DNA of 64,000 nucleotides, from positions 558,001-622,000 of the forward strand of contig JANUWF010001165.1 in the NCBI GenBank assembly GCA_026120185.1, written 5' to 3'. The first letter of the stretch is position 1. Every line of letters begins with the position of its first letter. The notes below the pieces were generated by a model. That model did not search any database. It saw only the letters and a program-made list of their open reading frames with translations, and was not told the origin of the DNA. Made by a program: the position numbers and the translations under genes. This DNA comes from Voacanga thouarsii (Eukaryota > Streptophyta > Magnoliopsida > Gentianales > Apocynaceae). This document shows positions 46,658 through 59,072 of the stretch, one piece after another.

Positions 46658-49600
46658 ATGTCAACAAACCTAAACCTACGTAGCATCTTGGAAACTAACA
46701 AGTTAACCGAATCAAACTATCTCGACTAGTATAGAAATTTGAGAATCATTCTCAAATCGAAAAAGTTGCTTTACGTGCTAGATGCTCCTATTCCACCACC
46801 ACCAGCTCAAGATGCTCATGCTGATGAGCATGCTGTTCACAAAAGGCACAAGGAGGATAGTGATACAGTATCATGTATTATGCTGACATCCATGACTCCT
46901 GAGTTGCAAAAACAGCACGAGCATATAGATGCTCAATCGATTATACTACATCTTCGAGAGCTGTTTGATGCCCAAGCCAGAACTGAGAGATACGAGATCT
47001 CGAAGCAACTATTCTGTTGCAAAATGGCAAAGGGTTCTTCTATGGCCACTCATGGGCTGAAGATGCTGGGCTTAATAGAGAATCTTGGATCTCTCAGGTT
47101 CGCGATGGATCATGGCTTAAGTGTTGACTTAATTCTACAATCTTTGCCTAATAGTTTCTCACAATTTGTGATTAACTATCAGATGAACAAGATTGAGTCC
47201 ACCATTTCTGAGTTGATCAATCTTCTCAAAACTATAAAGTCCTCCATGAAGAAGGATTCCAATGCAGTTTTAATGGTAGAATCTTCTTCTAAGAAGAAAG
47301 TTCAAAAGAATAAGAAGGCTCCCATGAAGCCCAAAGATGGTGTGAAGAAGAAGGACGCAGCTACCAAGGGCCCATGCCATCATTATGGTAAGATGGGCTA
47401 CTGGAGGTGCAACTACAAAGCCTACTTGAAGACCGTTAAGGATAAGAAGCAGAAGGAGAAGCTTACAAGCACTTCTACTTCTACTCCGAGTATGTTTATG
47501 ATTGAGATAAATACTGCCTTTAGAAATAAGATATGAGTATTAGATACCGGATGTGGATCTCATTTGTGCAATAACTTGCAGGGACTAAAGAGCAGTAGAA
47601 GGCTAGAGAAAGGTGACGTGGATCTACGTACTGCAAACGGGGCAAAGGTTGCTGCACTTGCTGTGGGGACATATGAGCTGAACCTACTTTTGGGATTAAT
47701 TCTAGAATTACAAAACTATTATTATGTACCAGTTTTAATGAAAAATATTATCCCAATTGCGTGTTTAGACTTAAATGGATTCCATTTGATATTTAAGAAT
47801 AAATGTTGTTCTTTTTCATTGAATGATATTTATTATGGTTCAGCAACTCTGGTTAATGGCTTATATATTCTAGACTTGGATAATCCAATTCTCAATATAA
47901 ATAATAAGAAATCTAAAATAGATAACTCTAACGCCTCTTACTTATTGCATTGTTGTTTGGGCCATGTTAACGAAAATCGTCTTTCTAAGTTACATAATTT
48001 TGGTGATTTAGGGTCATTTGATTATGAATCATATGGCACATGCGAGTATTGTTTACTAGGTAAAATGGCTAAAACTCCTTTTTTAGGAAAAGGAGAACGG
48101 GCCAAGGAGTTATTAGAACTCATACATTCTGATGTATGTAGCCCAATGTCAATACAAGCAAGAGGAGGTTATAACTATTTCATAACCTTTATCGATGATT
48201 TCTCACGATATGGGTATTTGTATTTAATAAAATACAAATTTGAGGCCTTTGAAAAGTTCAAAAACTTCAAGAATGGAATAGAAGAACAACTTGGTAAAAG
48301 TATTAAGACTCTAAGATCTAATCGAGGAGGAGAATACTTGAGCCAAGAGTTTCTGAGTTATCTTATAGTTAATGGGATATTATCTTAATGGACTCCACCA
48401 CATACACCTCAACATAATGGTGTATCTAAGAAAAGGAATCGAACCCTTCTAGACATGGTACGAACCATGATAGCTTCTGCAGACCTACCAAAATCGTTTT
48501 GGGGGTATGCACTAGGGACTTTTGTTTATATACTAAACAGAGTTCCAACAAAATCGGTTGATTCTAACCTATTTGAGATGTTCTTTGGTAAGAAACCAAA
48601 GTTATCTCACTTGCGTGTATGTAGTTGTCCTGCCTTTGTCAAAAGGCCACAATCAGACAAACTTGATAGTAAGTCTGACAAGTGTTTGTTTGTGGGATAT
48701 CCGAAAAAATCCTTCGGATATTACTTCTACCTACCATCTGAAAACAAAGTGTTTATTTCAACGCATGTTGTCTTCTTAGAGAAGGAACACATGCTTAAAG
48801 AGGACAGTGGGAGTAAAATTGAACTTAGTAAAGTTCAAAAAGATCAAACAAACAAGGATCAACCATCTAATCCCACATCTATTGAGAGAATAGATGAACC
48901 TTCTACTACACAAGAACCTTGTAGATCTAGTAGGATACGTGTGGCACCTAAGATATATGAATTTCTCATTAATGACCACAATAACGTATTGCTCATAGAT
49001 GAAGATGAGCCTACTACATACAAGGGTGTTCTGAATAGTTCAGAATCTGGAAAGTGGCTTGAGGCCATAAAGTCAGAGATGAATTCCATGTACGGCAACC
49101 AAGTATGGACTTTGGTTGATCCACCCAAAGGAATTAAACCTATTGGGTGTAAATAGATTTTCAGGAAGAAGACGGACATTGATGGTAACATAGTTACCTA
49201 TAAACCACGACTAGTGGTGAAGGGTTATCGTCAACAATATGGTATTGACTATGACGAAACCTTCTCGCCAGTAGTCATGTTAAAATCCATCAAGATACTC
49301 CTAGCTATTGCTACTTATTATGATTATGAGATTTGGCAAATGAATGTGAAAACAGCTTTCCTAAATGGAAATCTGACTGAGGAAGTGTATATAACACAAT
49401 CTGAGGGTTTCACATCCAATGATAGCACAAAGGTGTGCAAGCTGCAACGGTCTATTTATGGACTTAAGCAGGCTTCTAGGAGTTGAAACATCCATTTTGA
49501 TGAAACAATCAAAGAGTTTGGTTTCATACAAAACATGGATGAGTCTTGTATATACAAGAAGGTCAATGGGAACACAATCAATTTCTTATTGCTTTATGTA

Positions 49601-50614
49601 GATGACATATTGCTAATAGGAAACGATATACTTGTCTTGCAAATGGTTAATGTTTGGTTGTCCAAACAATTCTCCATAAAAGACCTTGGAAAAGCAACCT
49701 ATATTTTTGGAATAAGGATCTATATAGATAGATCCAAAAGGTTGCTAAGTCTTTCGCAGTATACATACATAGCTAAAATGCTAAAGAGGTTTAGTATGGA
49801 TCAATCCACAAAGGGATTCTTACCCATGCCACATGGTGTAAGCCTTTTAAAGTCGATGTCTCCTAAGACACAAGTTGAAAGGAATCACATGAGTAAGATT
49901 CCATATGCTTTGGCAGTTGGATCTATCATGTACGCTATGATATATACAACACCCGATGTATCTTGTGCTCTCAGTTTGACGAGCAAATACCAATCTGACC
50001 CTGGTGAGGGTCATTGGACGACTGTAAAGAATATCCTTAAGTACTTACGAAGGACTAAGGATGTGTTCTTAATATATGGAGAAGGTGATTTGAAAATAAA
50101 CGGGTATACTAATGCCAGTTTTTAATCTGACAAAGATGATTTTAAATCACAATTCGGCTACATGTTTACGTTGTGTGGAGGGGCAATAAGTTGGAAGAGT
50201 TCCAAACAAGACACTATTGTCGACTCTACGACAGAAGCTGAATACATAACCGCTTCTGAAGCAGCTAAGGAGGCTGTTTGGATCAAGAAGTTCATGATGG
50301 AACTGGGTGTGGTTCCTAGCGTTGTTGGTCCAATATCTTTGTATTGTGACAACAACGGAGCCATTACACAAGCAAAGGAGCCATGGTCTCACCAACGATC
50401 CAAACACATACTGCGTCGCTATCATCTGATCCGGGAGATCATAGATAGAAATGATGTAAAAATAGAGAGAGTTCCTACGGATGAGAATATAGCTGACCCG
50501 CTTACAAAAGCACTAGCCCAAAAGAAACATGATAGTCATGTCGAGTCATTCGGTATTAGATACATGAATGATTTGCTCTACTATAAGTGGGAGTTTGTTA
50601 GAGTTATGCCCTAG
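46658..50614 (+). pseudogene. copia gag-pol polyprotein, one frame with six premature stops
   Basis: The frame starts MSTNLNLRSILETNK at 46658 and runs without any frameshift to a stop at 50612-50614. Gag occupies about residues 1-290, including a degraded zinc knuckle (CHHYGKMGYWRCNY, second Cys now Tyr). Protease: VLDTGCGSHLC at about 47540. Integrase: LLHCCLGHV and CEYCLLGK zinc ligands, then LIHSDV, FIDDFS and RGGEY supply the DDE triad (47940-48340). RT: YDETFSPVV, MNVKTAFLNG and an intact YVDD at about 49595. RNase H: STTEAEYITASEAAKEAVW and ADPLTKAL. Premature stops are at 46727 (TAG), 47534 (TGA), 48386 (TAA), 49154 (TAG), 49484 (TGA) and 50123 (TAA). Each is one transition away from a Trp or Gln codon expected at that place. 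Confidence 0.95.
50583..50595 (+). promoter_or_regulatory. copia polypurine tract
   Basis: AAGTGGGAG lies immediately before the 3' LTR and overlaps the last codons of the polyprotein. Confidence 0.75.
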
Positions 50615-52343
50615 AGGCAATCACTTATACAATGTATATGACATATTTTATTTTAATAAAATGCATTATTTATCTTATAGTTTCTTTTGTTTACTTTTAT
50701 ATAATATAACTGTTAGATAAAGTCCCTAGTACAACACCGTGTTAAGAAAATCATGATAGAGATTATGATATGAGATTCCTACTACACTGTATAGTGTTGG
50801 TACTTAAATAGTCACTAGTCGTAGTATTAATGAGATATGACATTATTAATGCGTTAAAACTAGCATATGTTAGACTTCTTGATTTGATTAGGCGGTGGTT
50901 CTCATATCCGTGAGTATTAAGATACTCAAAGTTAACACATGAATGTTTGTTAATATAACAAATACATTAGATGACCTAGCTATGAGATAATCATATAGAT
51001 AACTATTTAGTACCAGTGATATAATCTCAATATAGCAAACGTGCAAGTATCCTTAGACTTAAGATTTCCAAGGTACATTGTTTACTGAGCATTGTGCTTT
51101 GATTCCAATCTCTGGAGCTAGATCGAGGGCTACCTATGGGATTGATATTGGGAACATTGTGAGGTAAATGAAAGTAGTTGAGATGGTTAATAAAGGATTC
51201 ACCACTCCTAATAGTATGGGCGAATATCTCACGGCCACTTGTAGAAATTACTACTCAAGAAGTCCTTGGTTAAGGCGAATGTGTATTGGAAATAGTTCCA
51301 ATTAATACACATCTAGAGTAGTGGGTTTCTGGTACAAGTACTATTATATTCGGGCCCTAATTAATATATATTCTAGAAGGAGTTGACGCTAGTTTCATAC
51401 TCCAAACTAAATGAGATATTGTATGGTGAAAGGAGCTAATTGTACTGTAGTTTGTTATTGAAAGTTTCATGTCAAGCCACTTAACTTCCTGGACTCTTGG
51501 GTGGTCATGATGTGTTTCTAGATACTGCTCATGATTTGGGAATATAGTTTATTAATTGATAAATTAATAAACCAATCCTGATTAGAATCAATATGATTAA
51601 TTCTAATTAATTAGGGATTATTAATCTCAAAGACGTTTGGATTAATTCATATTCGCTACTAATTGATTGGGAAACCCAATAGGTCACACACAATAGAGGA
51701 TTATATACTCAATATATTATTTAATAACATAGTGGGGTTACTTACGAGAAAGAGAAGTGGTTGTGGACAAAGTATAATTAGTTATAATTTATGGTCCAAA
51801 TTGTAATTGTGAGAACTTGATATTTCTAATTATAATTAGGGAATTCTAACTGTTTTAGAATTCTCAGTTGGAGTATATTTTTAGCAGATTTTCGTGGAAT
51901 TTATATGATGATAGACGATTCCTAATCCTTGTTGGAATACACACGAAAACTCCAAACCCTAAGGACATACGATATCCCTCTCTTCTCTCTTTCTCTCGTT
52001 GATATTGATCAAACCCTAGCCGCCATCTTAGTTCTACTAGCACAAAAAATTTTTTTGCTTGAGAGTGTTCCTCTGTCTGGATTTCTATTAGAGATAATCA
52101 CACACTGTAATTATAATGGTTGGACGTTCAACTCTCGTGGTGTTTGATCAAGAGGATTGCTGAATTACACCTCAACTTGAAGAAGGAAAAATTTTGTTTT
52201 CCACACGATCAAAGAAAGGTAAAAAGCTGTTACCTTTGTTCTTTTTATATCTTATTTTCCAGACATATGCAGATCCTGGGTTGGTATCTCATTCTTATTC
52301 TTTCCGCTGCGCTATATATGATATGCATGAGAGATACCCAACA
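50596..52343 (+). repeat. copia 3' LTR
   Basis: Begins TGTTAGAGTTATGCCC and ends GAGATACCCAACA. The polyprotein stop lies 17-19 bp inside this LTR. The ORFs at 51929 and 52120 are chance frames. Confidence 0.93.
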
Positions 52344-54630
52344 ATAACTATGTCACACAAAATAAAATAAAAAAAATACTTCAAAATTAAACTTATTACA
52401 ACCCAACAATACATGAACAAATTCAAAAATAATTGTCTACTACTGTCTCTCAAAAGAAAAATAATAAAGAGTCTTCAAAATCGTAGGCAACATTCTAGCT
52501 AAGGACCTTCACAGTAGGATCGACTTGAAAACATGATATAAAAGGTGGTGAGATAAAAATCTCAATAAGCCCGTATGTGCTTTGAATATGTTAGGTAAAA
52601 CAGTTCATCTATGCAAGTTGTAAAAGTTTCATAAGAGAAAGTGCTGGCAAGTATTAAATAAATGTCTTAAAGGAAGAGTGGTGTTTTGCTTTCCCAAGAG
52701 ATACATGTGCACAATAAATACAACCACTCCAAAGAAGTAGCCATGGCACCACACATTGGGCACCATGACAATATAATGATCAGGATGCCACACGTTGAGC
52801 ATTTTGACACAAGATAGGTGTACAGCCTATCGGGTGAGATACTCCTCCATCTCTACACCCCAAACTTGCCGGTTGTCCACTCCGAAAATACACAGTCCAC
52901 TGACTGAACTTGCTAGCTTGGACCGGTATGACCTACTGGACTGCCATCCTATCCGAGAAGGATTCACCCCTCAGAGGTGGCCACCTACTGAGAGACTTAC
53001 CCTAACTCTTCAAAGACTAGTCCTAGTAGTCTACCCTTATTGAGTACTCAATGTTGCTTGTCCCACTTGGGAGAAAATTGATCATACATTGTTTTACTTG
53101 GAAATAGAAATTAAGGTTTTTAAAATTCTTGCCAAAGTTTGGGTTTTAGAAAGAGTTTAGTGTTTTGTATAAAACTGCTTGTTTAATTTCAAATGGTTTG
53201 CTAAACTGAAATAAAAAAGAAAACTGTCCTTAATTGCCTTTACAAAACAAATGTTCAAACACATTGAGTTTGGCTTGCCACATTAACTTTGGTCTTCAAA
53301 TGACTCTATGCAGGAGCTTACCTGATCCTTTGCTCTTCTTGAACTCAAAAATCCTCCAAGGTCAACCTAACCCGCCTGGGTAAACACAAGGCACAATATA
53401 ACATTCAGACTATATCTGCCTTACATAAAAAATTCATAGTTCAACTAGCTACAACCATAACTAACCATGACCATAATGTCTTAAGCTTTAATGCTAGTTT
53501 GATAAAGTATTTTATAAAATAAATTTAGTTTGATAAGTTAAAATAACTAGGGGTTCTAAAATAAATACTAATAAGTTTTAGTTTCAAATAATAAATTGTG
53601 AGTATTGTTGCCAATAAATAAACTAGTGTTAAATATTGAATAAAACTAAGTCCTAAATAATATTGGTAAATGGTAATATTTAAATAGTATTATTATAAAT
53701 AAATAATAAATTACACTTAATTTTTAATTAATAATTAATAGATCATAAATAATCAGTAATAAATAATAAAATTAATAATAAATGAATTATACTTAATTTT
53801 TAATTAATAAATAATAAATAAATTTTAATATAAATAATATTTATGGATATAGGTAAACGTTTTAGTAAGGTTAATTATTATGGTCTACAAAGTCATTTGA
53901 TATTAATTAATTCTAATATTATATATATATTATTTTTAATAAAAGATATTATTTACTTGACTAATAAAATATTAATATTTTAATTAATATTCTATTCCAG
54001 ATCTTCCTAGCAATTTCAAATTTCATAGAGAAAAATATAATAGTAATTCTAATTAAAATAATAAAATTTGTTAATAAAAATAACCTAGGATTAACAAGAA
54101 AATAATCTTTCATCATGATTTCCTATTGCAAGAAAGGATTCATGAACACATTCCCAAATATCAACTAATAGGCTAATCCATTCATGAACATACACTTGCA
54201 TTAACACATACTATCACATGGCTCATTTCCCACTAGGCATAATCATCATTCATGGCTTCATTGAAACTAAAAACATAAAAGCCTAATCACCATTGGTGTC
54301 ATAACATCTAACATGCTTCAAACATCTATAAATCTCATTAAACATAAGGAACACATATTGATTCAAAAGAAAAATCCATATAGCTTAATCATATATATCA
54401 ACCCTCATATCCTAACTCCATTCCCTTCATCCACATACATATACTCAATCCCCCATTCATATTCAATCTTCCTATCAACATCTAAGAGACATGAATTCAG
54501 AAATTAAAAGGAGGATTTAAGAAGAAATACTTGATAGAGGATCACTTGATGAAGACTAGTGAAGGTCCACGTGTTTGAGAGTCTTGTGATGTCCGAAAAA
54601 CAGCCATGATTGGCCAACATCATTTCGGCC

Positions 54631-54647
54631 GAGAGAGAGAGAGAGAG
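54631..54647. repeat. (GA)n run in gypsy A 5' LTR
   Basis: About 17 bp, at the position orthologous to the runs in the other LTRs. Confidence 0.9.
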
Positions 54648-56251
54648 CATTAGAATGGAATATTAAAAATTGAATATAAGAGGAAGAACAAGAAGGTTGT
54701 TCTTGTTTTACCTTTTTGATGCTCTTGAGACCTTCAAAAAAAAAGTTGATTTTGATCCATTCAAAAATTCTAGTTTGTGTGATTTTGTGTTACCAGAAAT
54801 AAAGTCTAGGGATTAAGTATGAGTGATATGGAGTATTTGAGAGTGATTGGAGATGTTTAGGATAGGTTTAGGCTTGAAGAGGTTAAGTGTGTGTTCTTGG
54901 TGTTCTTGGTGTTTTGAGAGAGTTTGAGAGAAAAGGCTTGCGAAATTCTGGAATTATTGCTAGCTGAATAGTCTTGTGCAATTAGGAGTTTCGGTCTTTA
55001 GCAAGAAGGAGAGAGAGTGTTCAATTTTTTTTAAAAAAAAAATTCAAATGGAGGGAAATGAGGAGTTATTTGAGGTAGAAGATTAGTTTATGGTGGATTT
55101 TCATGGAAGGTCTCTTGGCTCTTCAATGGTGTAGGCTGAACAAGCTAGTCTTGCTACAATGATTGGAGGTTGTTCAGGTTATTAAGTTGGCCGAAACTCA
55201 ATCTAAAATGGCAGAGAAATTCCAGTTTAATCACTTACTACAAGGGTCTTTTAATGGAACAAAAATTCTGGAATTATTTTGAAGTTCAAATGAATTTTGG
55301 ATAGAGTGATCTTAGGAGCTTTTTGAGGTGTGATCATGGAGTCCAAACACTCAAAGTAAGTGTGGAGGTCAATGGTGTTCAGTTCATTGCTGAACAATAT
55401 CCAATTTTCAGAGGTTTGAATGGTGTTTTTTGGCCTTGGCATTGAGATACCAAGCTAGAAATTTTCTGGTTTTCATTGCTCAAAAATGCTTCGAATGATG
55501 ATGGTTTTTTGTGCAGAATGTTTTGCATTTATTGGCCCGATTTGCAGCTATTTTTCTAGGGTGTTTGAGGGTCTTTTAAGGATGGTTTTCCAGCCTTCTT
55601 TCTGGAGGACAACAGAGGAAGTTCCAGCTGATTTGATGACAAAAAGATGGCTTCAATTCAACTTCAAAAGCAGCGAATTGCTGCAGGAATTTTTCTGGTT
55701 TTGCAAAGTTTGTGCAGTCTGAAAAATGCACTGAATTTTCAGCCTTCAACCTCACATGAAATGACCATTTTTCTAGCAGCAAATGGGGTAGGATTGTTCG
55801 TTGAAATTTTTGAAAACCATTCTGCAAAAATTCTGGAAAATTTCCAGATTTTCCTTTGCTAAATTATGAACAACATGAAGGTAGGATTAAAGGTATAACT
55901 ATGGTGATTTATTTCTCTTGGGAACCCATCATAATTCCTCTCCCCACTTTCGGTAATCCCCTATCCCCAAGAGCTGATTTTCGAATTCCATTGCTAAGGG
56001 ATTATCATAGAATTTCTTTGGAATTAAAAGAAGAGATTAATAGATTATGGATAATTTAAATTATGAAGATGTTATGACAGGGTTAGAGAAATTAAAGGAA
56101 CAAGAATTTCTCTAGAATTCCTTTTAGGACATGATCACATGGTCAAGATATTCTTTTCATGTCTCCCTTAAGGCAACATTCCTATCTTTAAGGAATGTAA
56201 GAAAAATAAAAATTCAAACATAGCTAAGATAATCATGAATAAAACTCAAGT

Positions 56252-56316
56252 GATGGGGTTTGAACTCATGACCATAGAGATTAATTCACAAAGCTCTAAC
56301 CACTTAACCACACTAA
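56252..56316 (-). repeat. tRNA-like segment in gypsy A 5' LTR
   Basis: Minus strand holds TGGTTAAGTGG and GAGTTCAAACCCC, again with A-box and B-box form and spacing. Confidence 0.55.
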
Positions 56317-56561
56317 CTCTTGTTCTTATTTTCTCCTCTAAATATTCTTCTTATCTGAACCTCAAGCCATCTTCCTATTTTGGCCTCAAGAAAAATTACA
56401 TTTTTACCCTTCCTACCCAATAAGCATAAATAAGTCATTTAACCTATAAATCACAATTCTAAAGCACATAAAATCATTCAAAAAGTATATTTTTATGCAG
56501 AATGACATAATATGCACCCCAACTCCCTTACTTTAAGGTTGGCTTTAGGTGAGGTTTCACA

Positions 56562-56661
56562 CACTAAGTTTATTTTTATATGCAAACTCAAAAAAGATAT
56601 TCAATCCATCATCATACTTCTTGGATAGTTAATTAGATAAATCAATCCATGACCTATCCAT
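56562..56661 (-). pseudogene. TNP2 exon 1 (CACTA 2), cut off by gypsy A
   Basis: The minus strand from 56661 reads MDRSWIDLSN, a stop, then LSKKYDDGLNIFFEFAYKNK and LS, the start of the transposase-associated domain of TNP2. At the CACTA target site it joins in frame with GTKIHCLCTQCQNC at 25519, completing the Cys-rich domain. This fixes both the true start of TNP2 and the site of the gypsy insertion. Confidence 0.85.
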
Positions 56662-58489
56662 ACTCCCTAATTGAAGTAATGAAACCAAAATAAAATTAAA
56701 TTTATTACCTTAAATAAACATAAAGTACACAAATAAAACAAACCTAAACATTATGGCAAAATTGCAACGTTCAACAGATAAGTATACTACCGTCATGCAT
56801 ATTCTAGTAAATATTATGCTTTGTCCACTTCATTTTGCGTGTCTCTTGAATTTCATTATAATTAAATAGAACTACATACCTTATAAACTTAAGCTTATAA
56901 AAAATCTCTACATTATAACTCAAAATATAAAATTTGTATTTCTAACTCTACAAAAAAAAAAAAAAATCATATTTTAAAGCCCAAGTATACAAAGGAAATG
57001 CTAAAACAAGACCAAAGTTAATGTCTTCCTAATTAGAAGAGAACAATAGCAACCACCAGCAGCCTCTTAATTATCTCAAATAAATTTGTCTAATTAATCA
57101 CTGCAACTAAAAAAATGTCACACTGGAAATGGAACACGGGAAAATATAGTCAATAGTACATAGGACATATTTAGAATTATAACCTAGAATAAGAAACTAG
57201 ACCACATTCAAGATTTACATACGACTATTGCATACAAAATTTAAAAAAAAAAAACACTGAAGCCAAACCATCTTAGAGCAAGGAGAGAACCAATAAGGAT
57301 GTACAAGAGTCTATAAAAGAAGGAGAAATTACTTTTGGCTATACCTCTCTGTCTGAAATATTGTTTGAGAAATGGGGAGAGAATGCAGTCTACCACTATA
57401 ATGGGGCTTCAATCGAGAAGCAAAATAAAAAACTATTTAGAGAGAAGTAGAATCTTGTGGTGCTAACTTAACCAAAATTTGTATACACATCGGCTCTCTT
57501 AGGTTTCAATTTTGGAGGATTTGCCCTCAATGCGTATAAATTTACAATTCTCTAGGTGGTTGTTTTCTTAGTATTCATTCCCTTTGTGTGAAAGGAGAGG
57601 CTAAAATCTTTGTCTACATGTTGAACTTTTGTTTAGGTATTGAAGTTTCATTCAAGTGTGGGTGAAACTTTGTTCCTATAAAGTTTTTTCATGAGAAAAT
57701 TTTTCCGCCAAAGATTTTTAGTACTGAGAACTGATTTATTTATATAATCTCAAAATAATATTTTTTAAAAAAGATGCTATTTTGTAAAATAAAAAAATTA
57801 CAACCACATATTGTGACGAGAATATCACACAATTGTTAGAGCATGATTCGAACCCATAAACTAAACTAAACTTTAACTAAACAATTTATTTTTAAATAAT
57901 TGTTTCGATTTTATATTTCATATAATTGAGAAATTTAATGACTTTGATCTACACATATATATTAACCATCATATATATATAGCCAAGTTAAACTATTGTA
58001 GAACTTCCAATATAATTCAATGTTAGACATATAAAAATGGTCTAATAATACAAGAACACTGGTCACATAAACAAAATAACTGATTACTTAATTATATCCA
58101 TAAATCAACAATCTAGCAGATTTATATAATTCCACTTCATGAACTCATAAGTCAATCATTACATTTATCAAATGAGTTTAATGTATTACAGAAACTAAAT
58201 TTGGAGGAAATTGATGACTGACATAGTTAATACCATTTATATGTTAAATATATATTACACTTATACCATGACCTCTACATACCGTAACCATATTTAATAT
58301 ATTAGGTAAGAAATTCAATGTACAACAAAAGATTTATCGTTGAATTACTTTAAAAGGAGCATGAAAACAAAAATTAAGGGAAATTGGACAACAGTAGACT
58401 AATGATCAAAGTGTTTCAGTAAAGAATAATTTATGATGATCCTACATGTGTCACAAATAATGCTAAAAGAGGATGTCATGCATTCAAAA
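56662..58489. other. CACTA 2 region upstream of TNP2, no gene seen
   Basis: No conserved ORF. It should contain the TNP2 promoter and leader. AT-rich with several A runs. Confidence 0.5.
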
Positions 58490-58939
58490 ATCCATTTCTG
58501 ATGGTCCACAAACTGTCATATATCAACCAAAATAGTCATAATTAATCTAATTTTTTTTGTTACTACTAGAAAATCACCGTAAATGCATTGTTATAAATAT
58601 ATTGCATATTTACAACGGTCCAAAACAGTCGTAAATATATAAAAGACTATCGTATATATCACATTTTATACGATAGCCCTTGGGCCACCTTATATAATAT
58701 TTTAAACGATAATGTTTTTGGAGCTTTCACAGATAGTTTTTTTTTTTTTAATGATGAATTGTTGTATTTGACCTGTTATATACAACGCTCAGTTGAAAAT
58801 ACAACAATAAATACGATGGCCACGTGTGCTGCATATTTAATTGTTATATACGACATTCCATTGAATATTATGACAATTTGTAATGACCCTAGGACCACCG
58901 TAAAAACTGTCATTATATATTGAAACTTTTTTTGTAGTC
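58490..58939. repeat. CACTA 2 right subterminal and terminal repeats
   Basis: ACAGTCGTAAATATA, ATACGATAG, TATATACGAC and similar words recur up to the terminal TTTTTTTGTAGTC. Confidence 0.7.
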
Positions 58940-58942
58940 TGA

Positions 58943-59072
58943 ATGTCATAAGTAAATTGGTGACATATACGTGCTTATGTACATAAGCTTATAGGTGGAT
59001 AAGAAAGGTTGGGGGGACAGGGAATGTTATAAAATTTATTCAGTTAAAATCTGCCTAATAGGTAATAACTAG
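58943..59072. other. short flank between CACTA 2 and the Sirevirus-like LTR
   Basis: About 130 bp of host or older repeat sequence with no recognised feature. Confidence 0.5.

Larger units (their letters stand above)
43114..52343 (+). mobile_element. Ty1/copia retrotransposon, complete but inactivated
   Basis: LTRs of 1739 and 1748 bp start TGTTAG and end in AACA (AATA in the 5' copy), and the 5-bp duplication ATAAC flanks the element (43109-43113 and 52344-52348). Between them are a tRNA-Met primer-binding site, a GC-rich leader, one long gag-pol frame in copia order (gag, protease, integrase, RT, RNase H) and a purine tract. The LTRs differ by roughly 5% in their first 150 bp. It lies inside the 5' LTR of gypsy A and is in the opposite orientation. 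Confidence 0.95.
25525..56561 (-). mobile_element. Ty3/gypsy chromovirus (Tekay/Del type) with very long LTRs, gypsy A
   Basis: The left LTR starts TGTAACACCCC at 25525 and the right LTR ends GGTTTCACA at 56561. The pentamer CACTA flanks both sides exactly (25520-25524 and 56562-56566). All genes read on the minus strand in the order gag, PR, RT, RNase H, integrase, chromodomain. The LTRs are about 4.28 kb; the internal region is only about 5.4 kb once the later insertions are discounted. The primer-binding site and polypurine tract are present. Early LTR alignment shows several percent divergence, mostly transitions, so the insertion is not recent. It interrupts exon 1 of TNP2 of CACTA 2. 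Confidence 0.93.
43040..56561 (-). repeat. gypsy A 5' LTR, interrupted by a copia element
   Basis: Composed of 43040-43113 and 52344-56561. Without the copia element and one copy of ATAAC it is about 4.29 kb, matching the 3' LTR in length and content. It differs from the 3' LTR at several percent of sites in its first 180 bp, mostly C/T and G/A. Confidence 0.92.
18025..58939 (-). mobile_element. CACTA (En/Spm) element 2, expanded by nested retrotransposons
   Basis: The left end begins CACTACAAAAAATAC at 18025. The right end finishes ...TTTTTTTGTAGTC at 58939, the inverse except for the last base (C where G is expected). TGA occurs on both sides (18022-18024 and 58940-58942), a 3-bp target duplication. 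Subterminal words such as TATATACGA and ACAGTCGTAAATA occur inside both ends. The original element of about 9.9 kb carries minus-strand Transposase_24, ULP1-like and TNP2 genes, all decayed. A chromovirus inserted into TNP2 and itself carries further insertions, stretching the element to about 41 kb. Confidence 0.82.

Noticed and set aside
48558..49191. ORFs overlapping the copia pol in other frames (48558-48779, 48776-48979, 48859-49191)
   Set aside because: They overlap the conserved integrase and RT frame and show no domain of their own.
58931..58942. treating 58939 as unrelated to 18025 because the last base is C rather than G
   Set aside because: The rest of the terminal repeat, the TGA duplication, the subterminal words and the TNP2 exon at 56562-56661 all support one element; a single mutation explains the difference.
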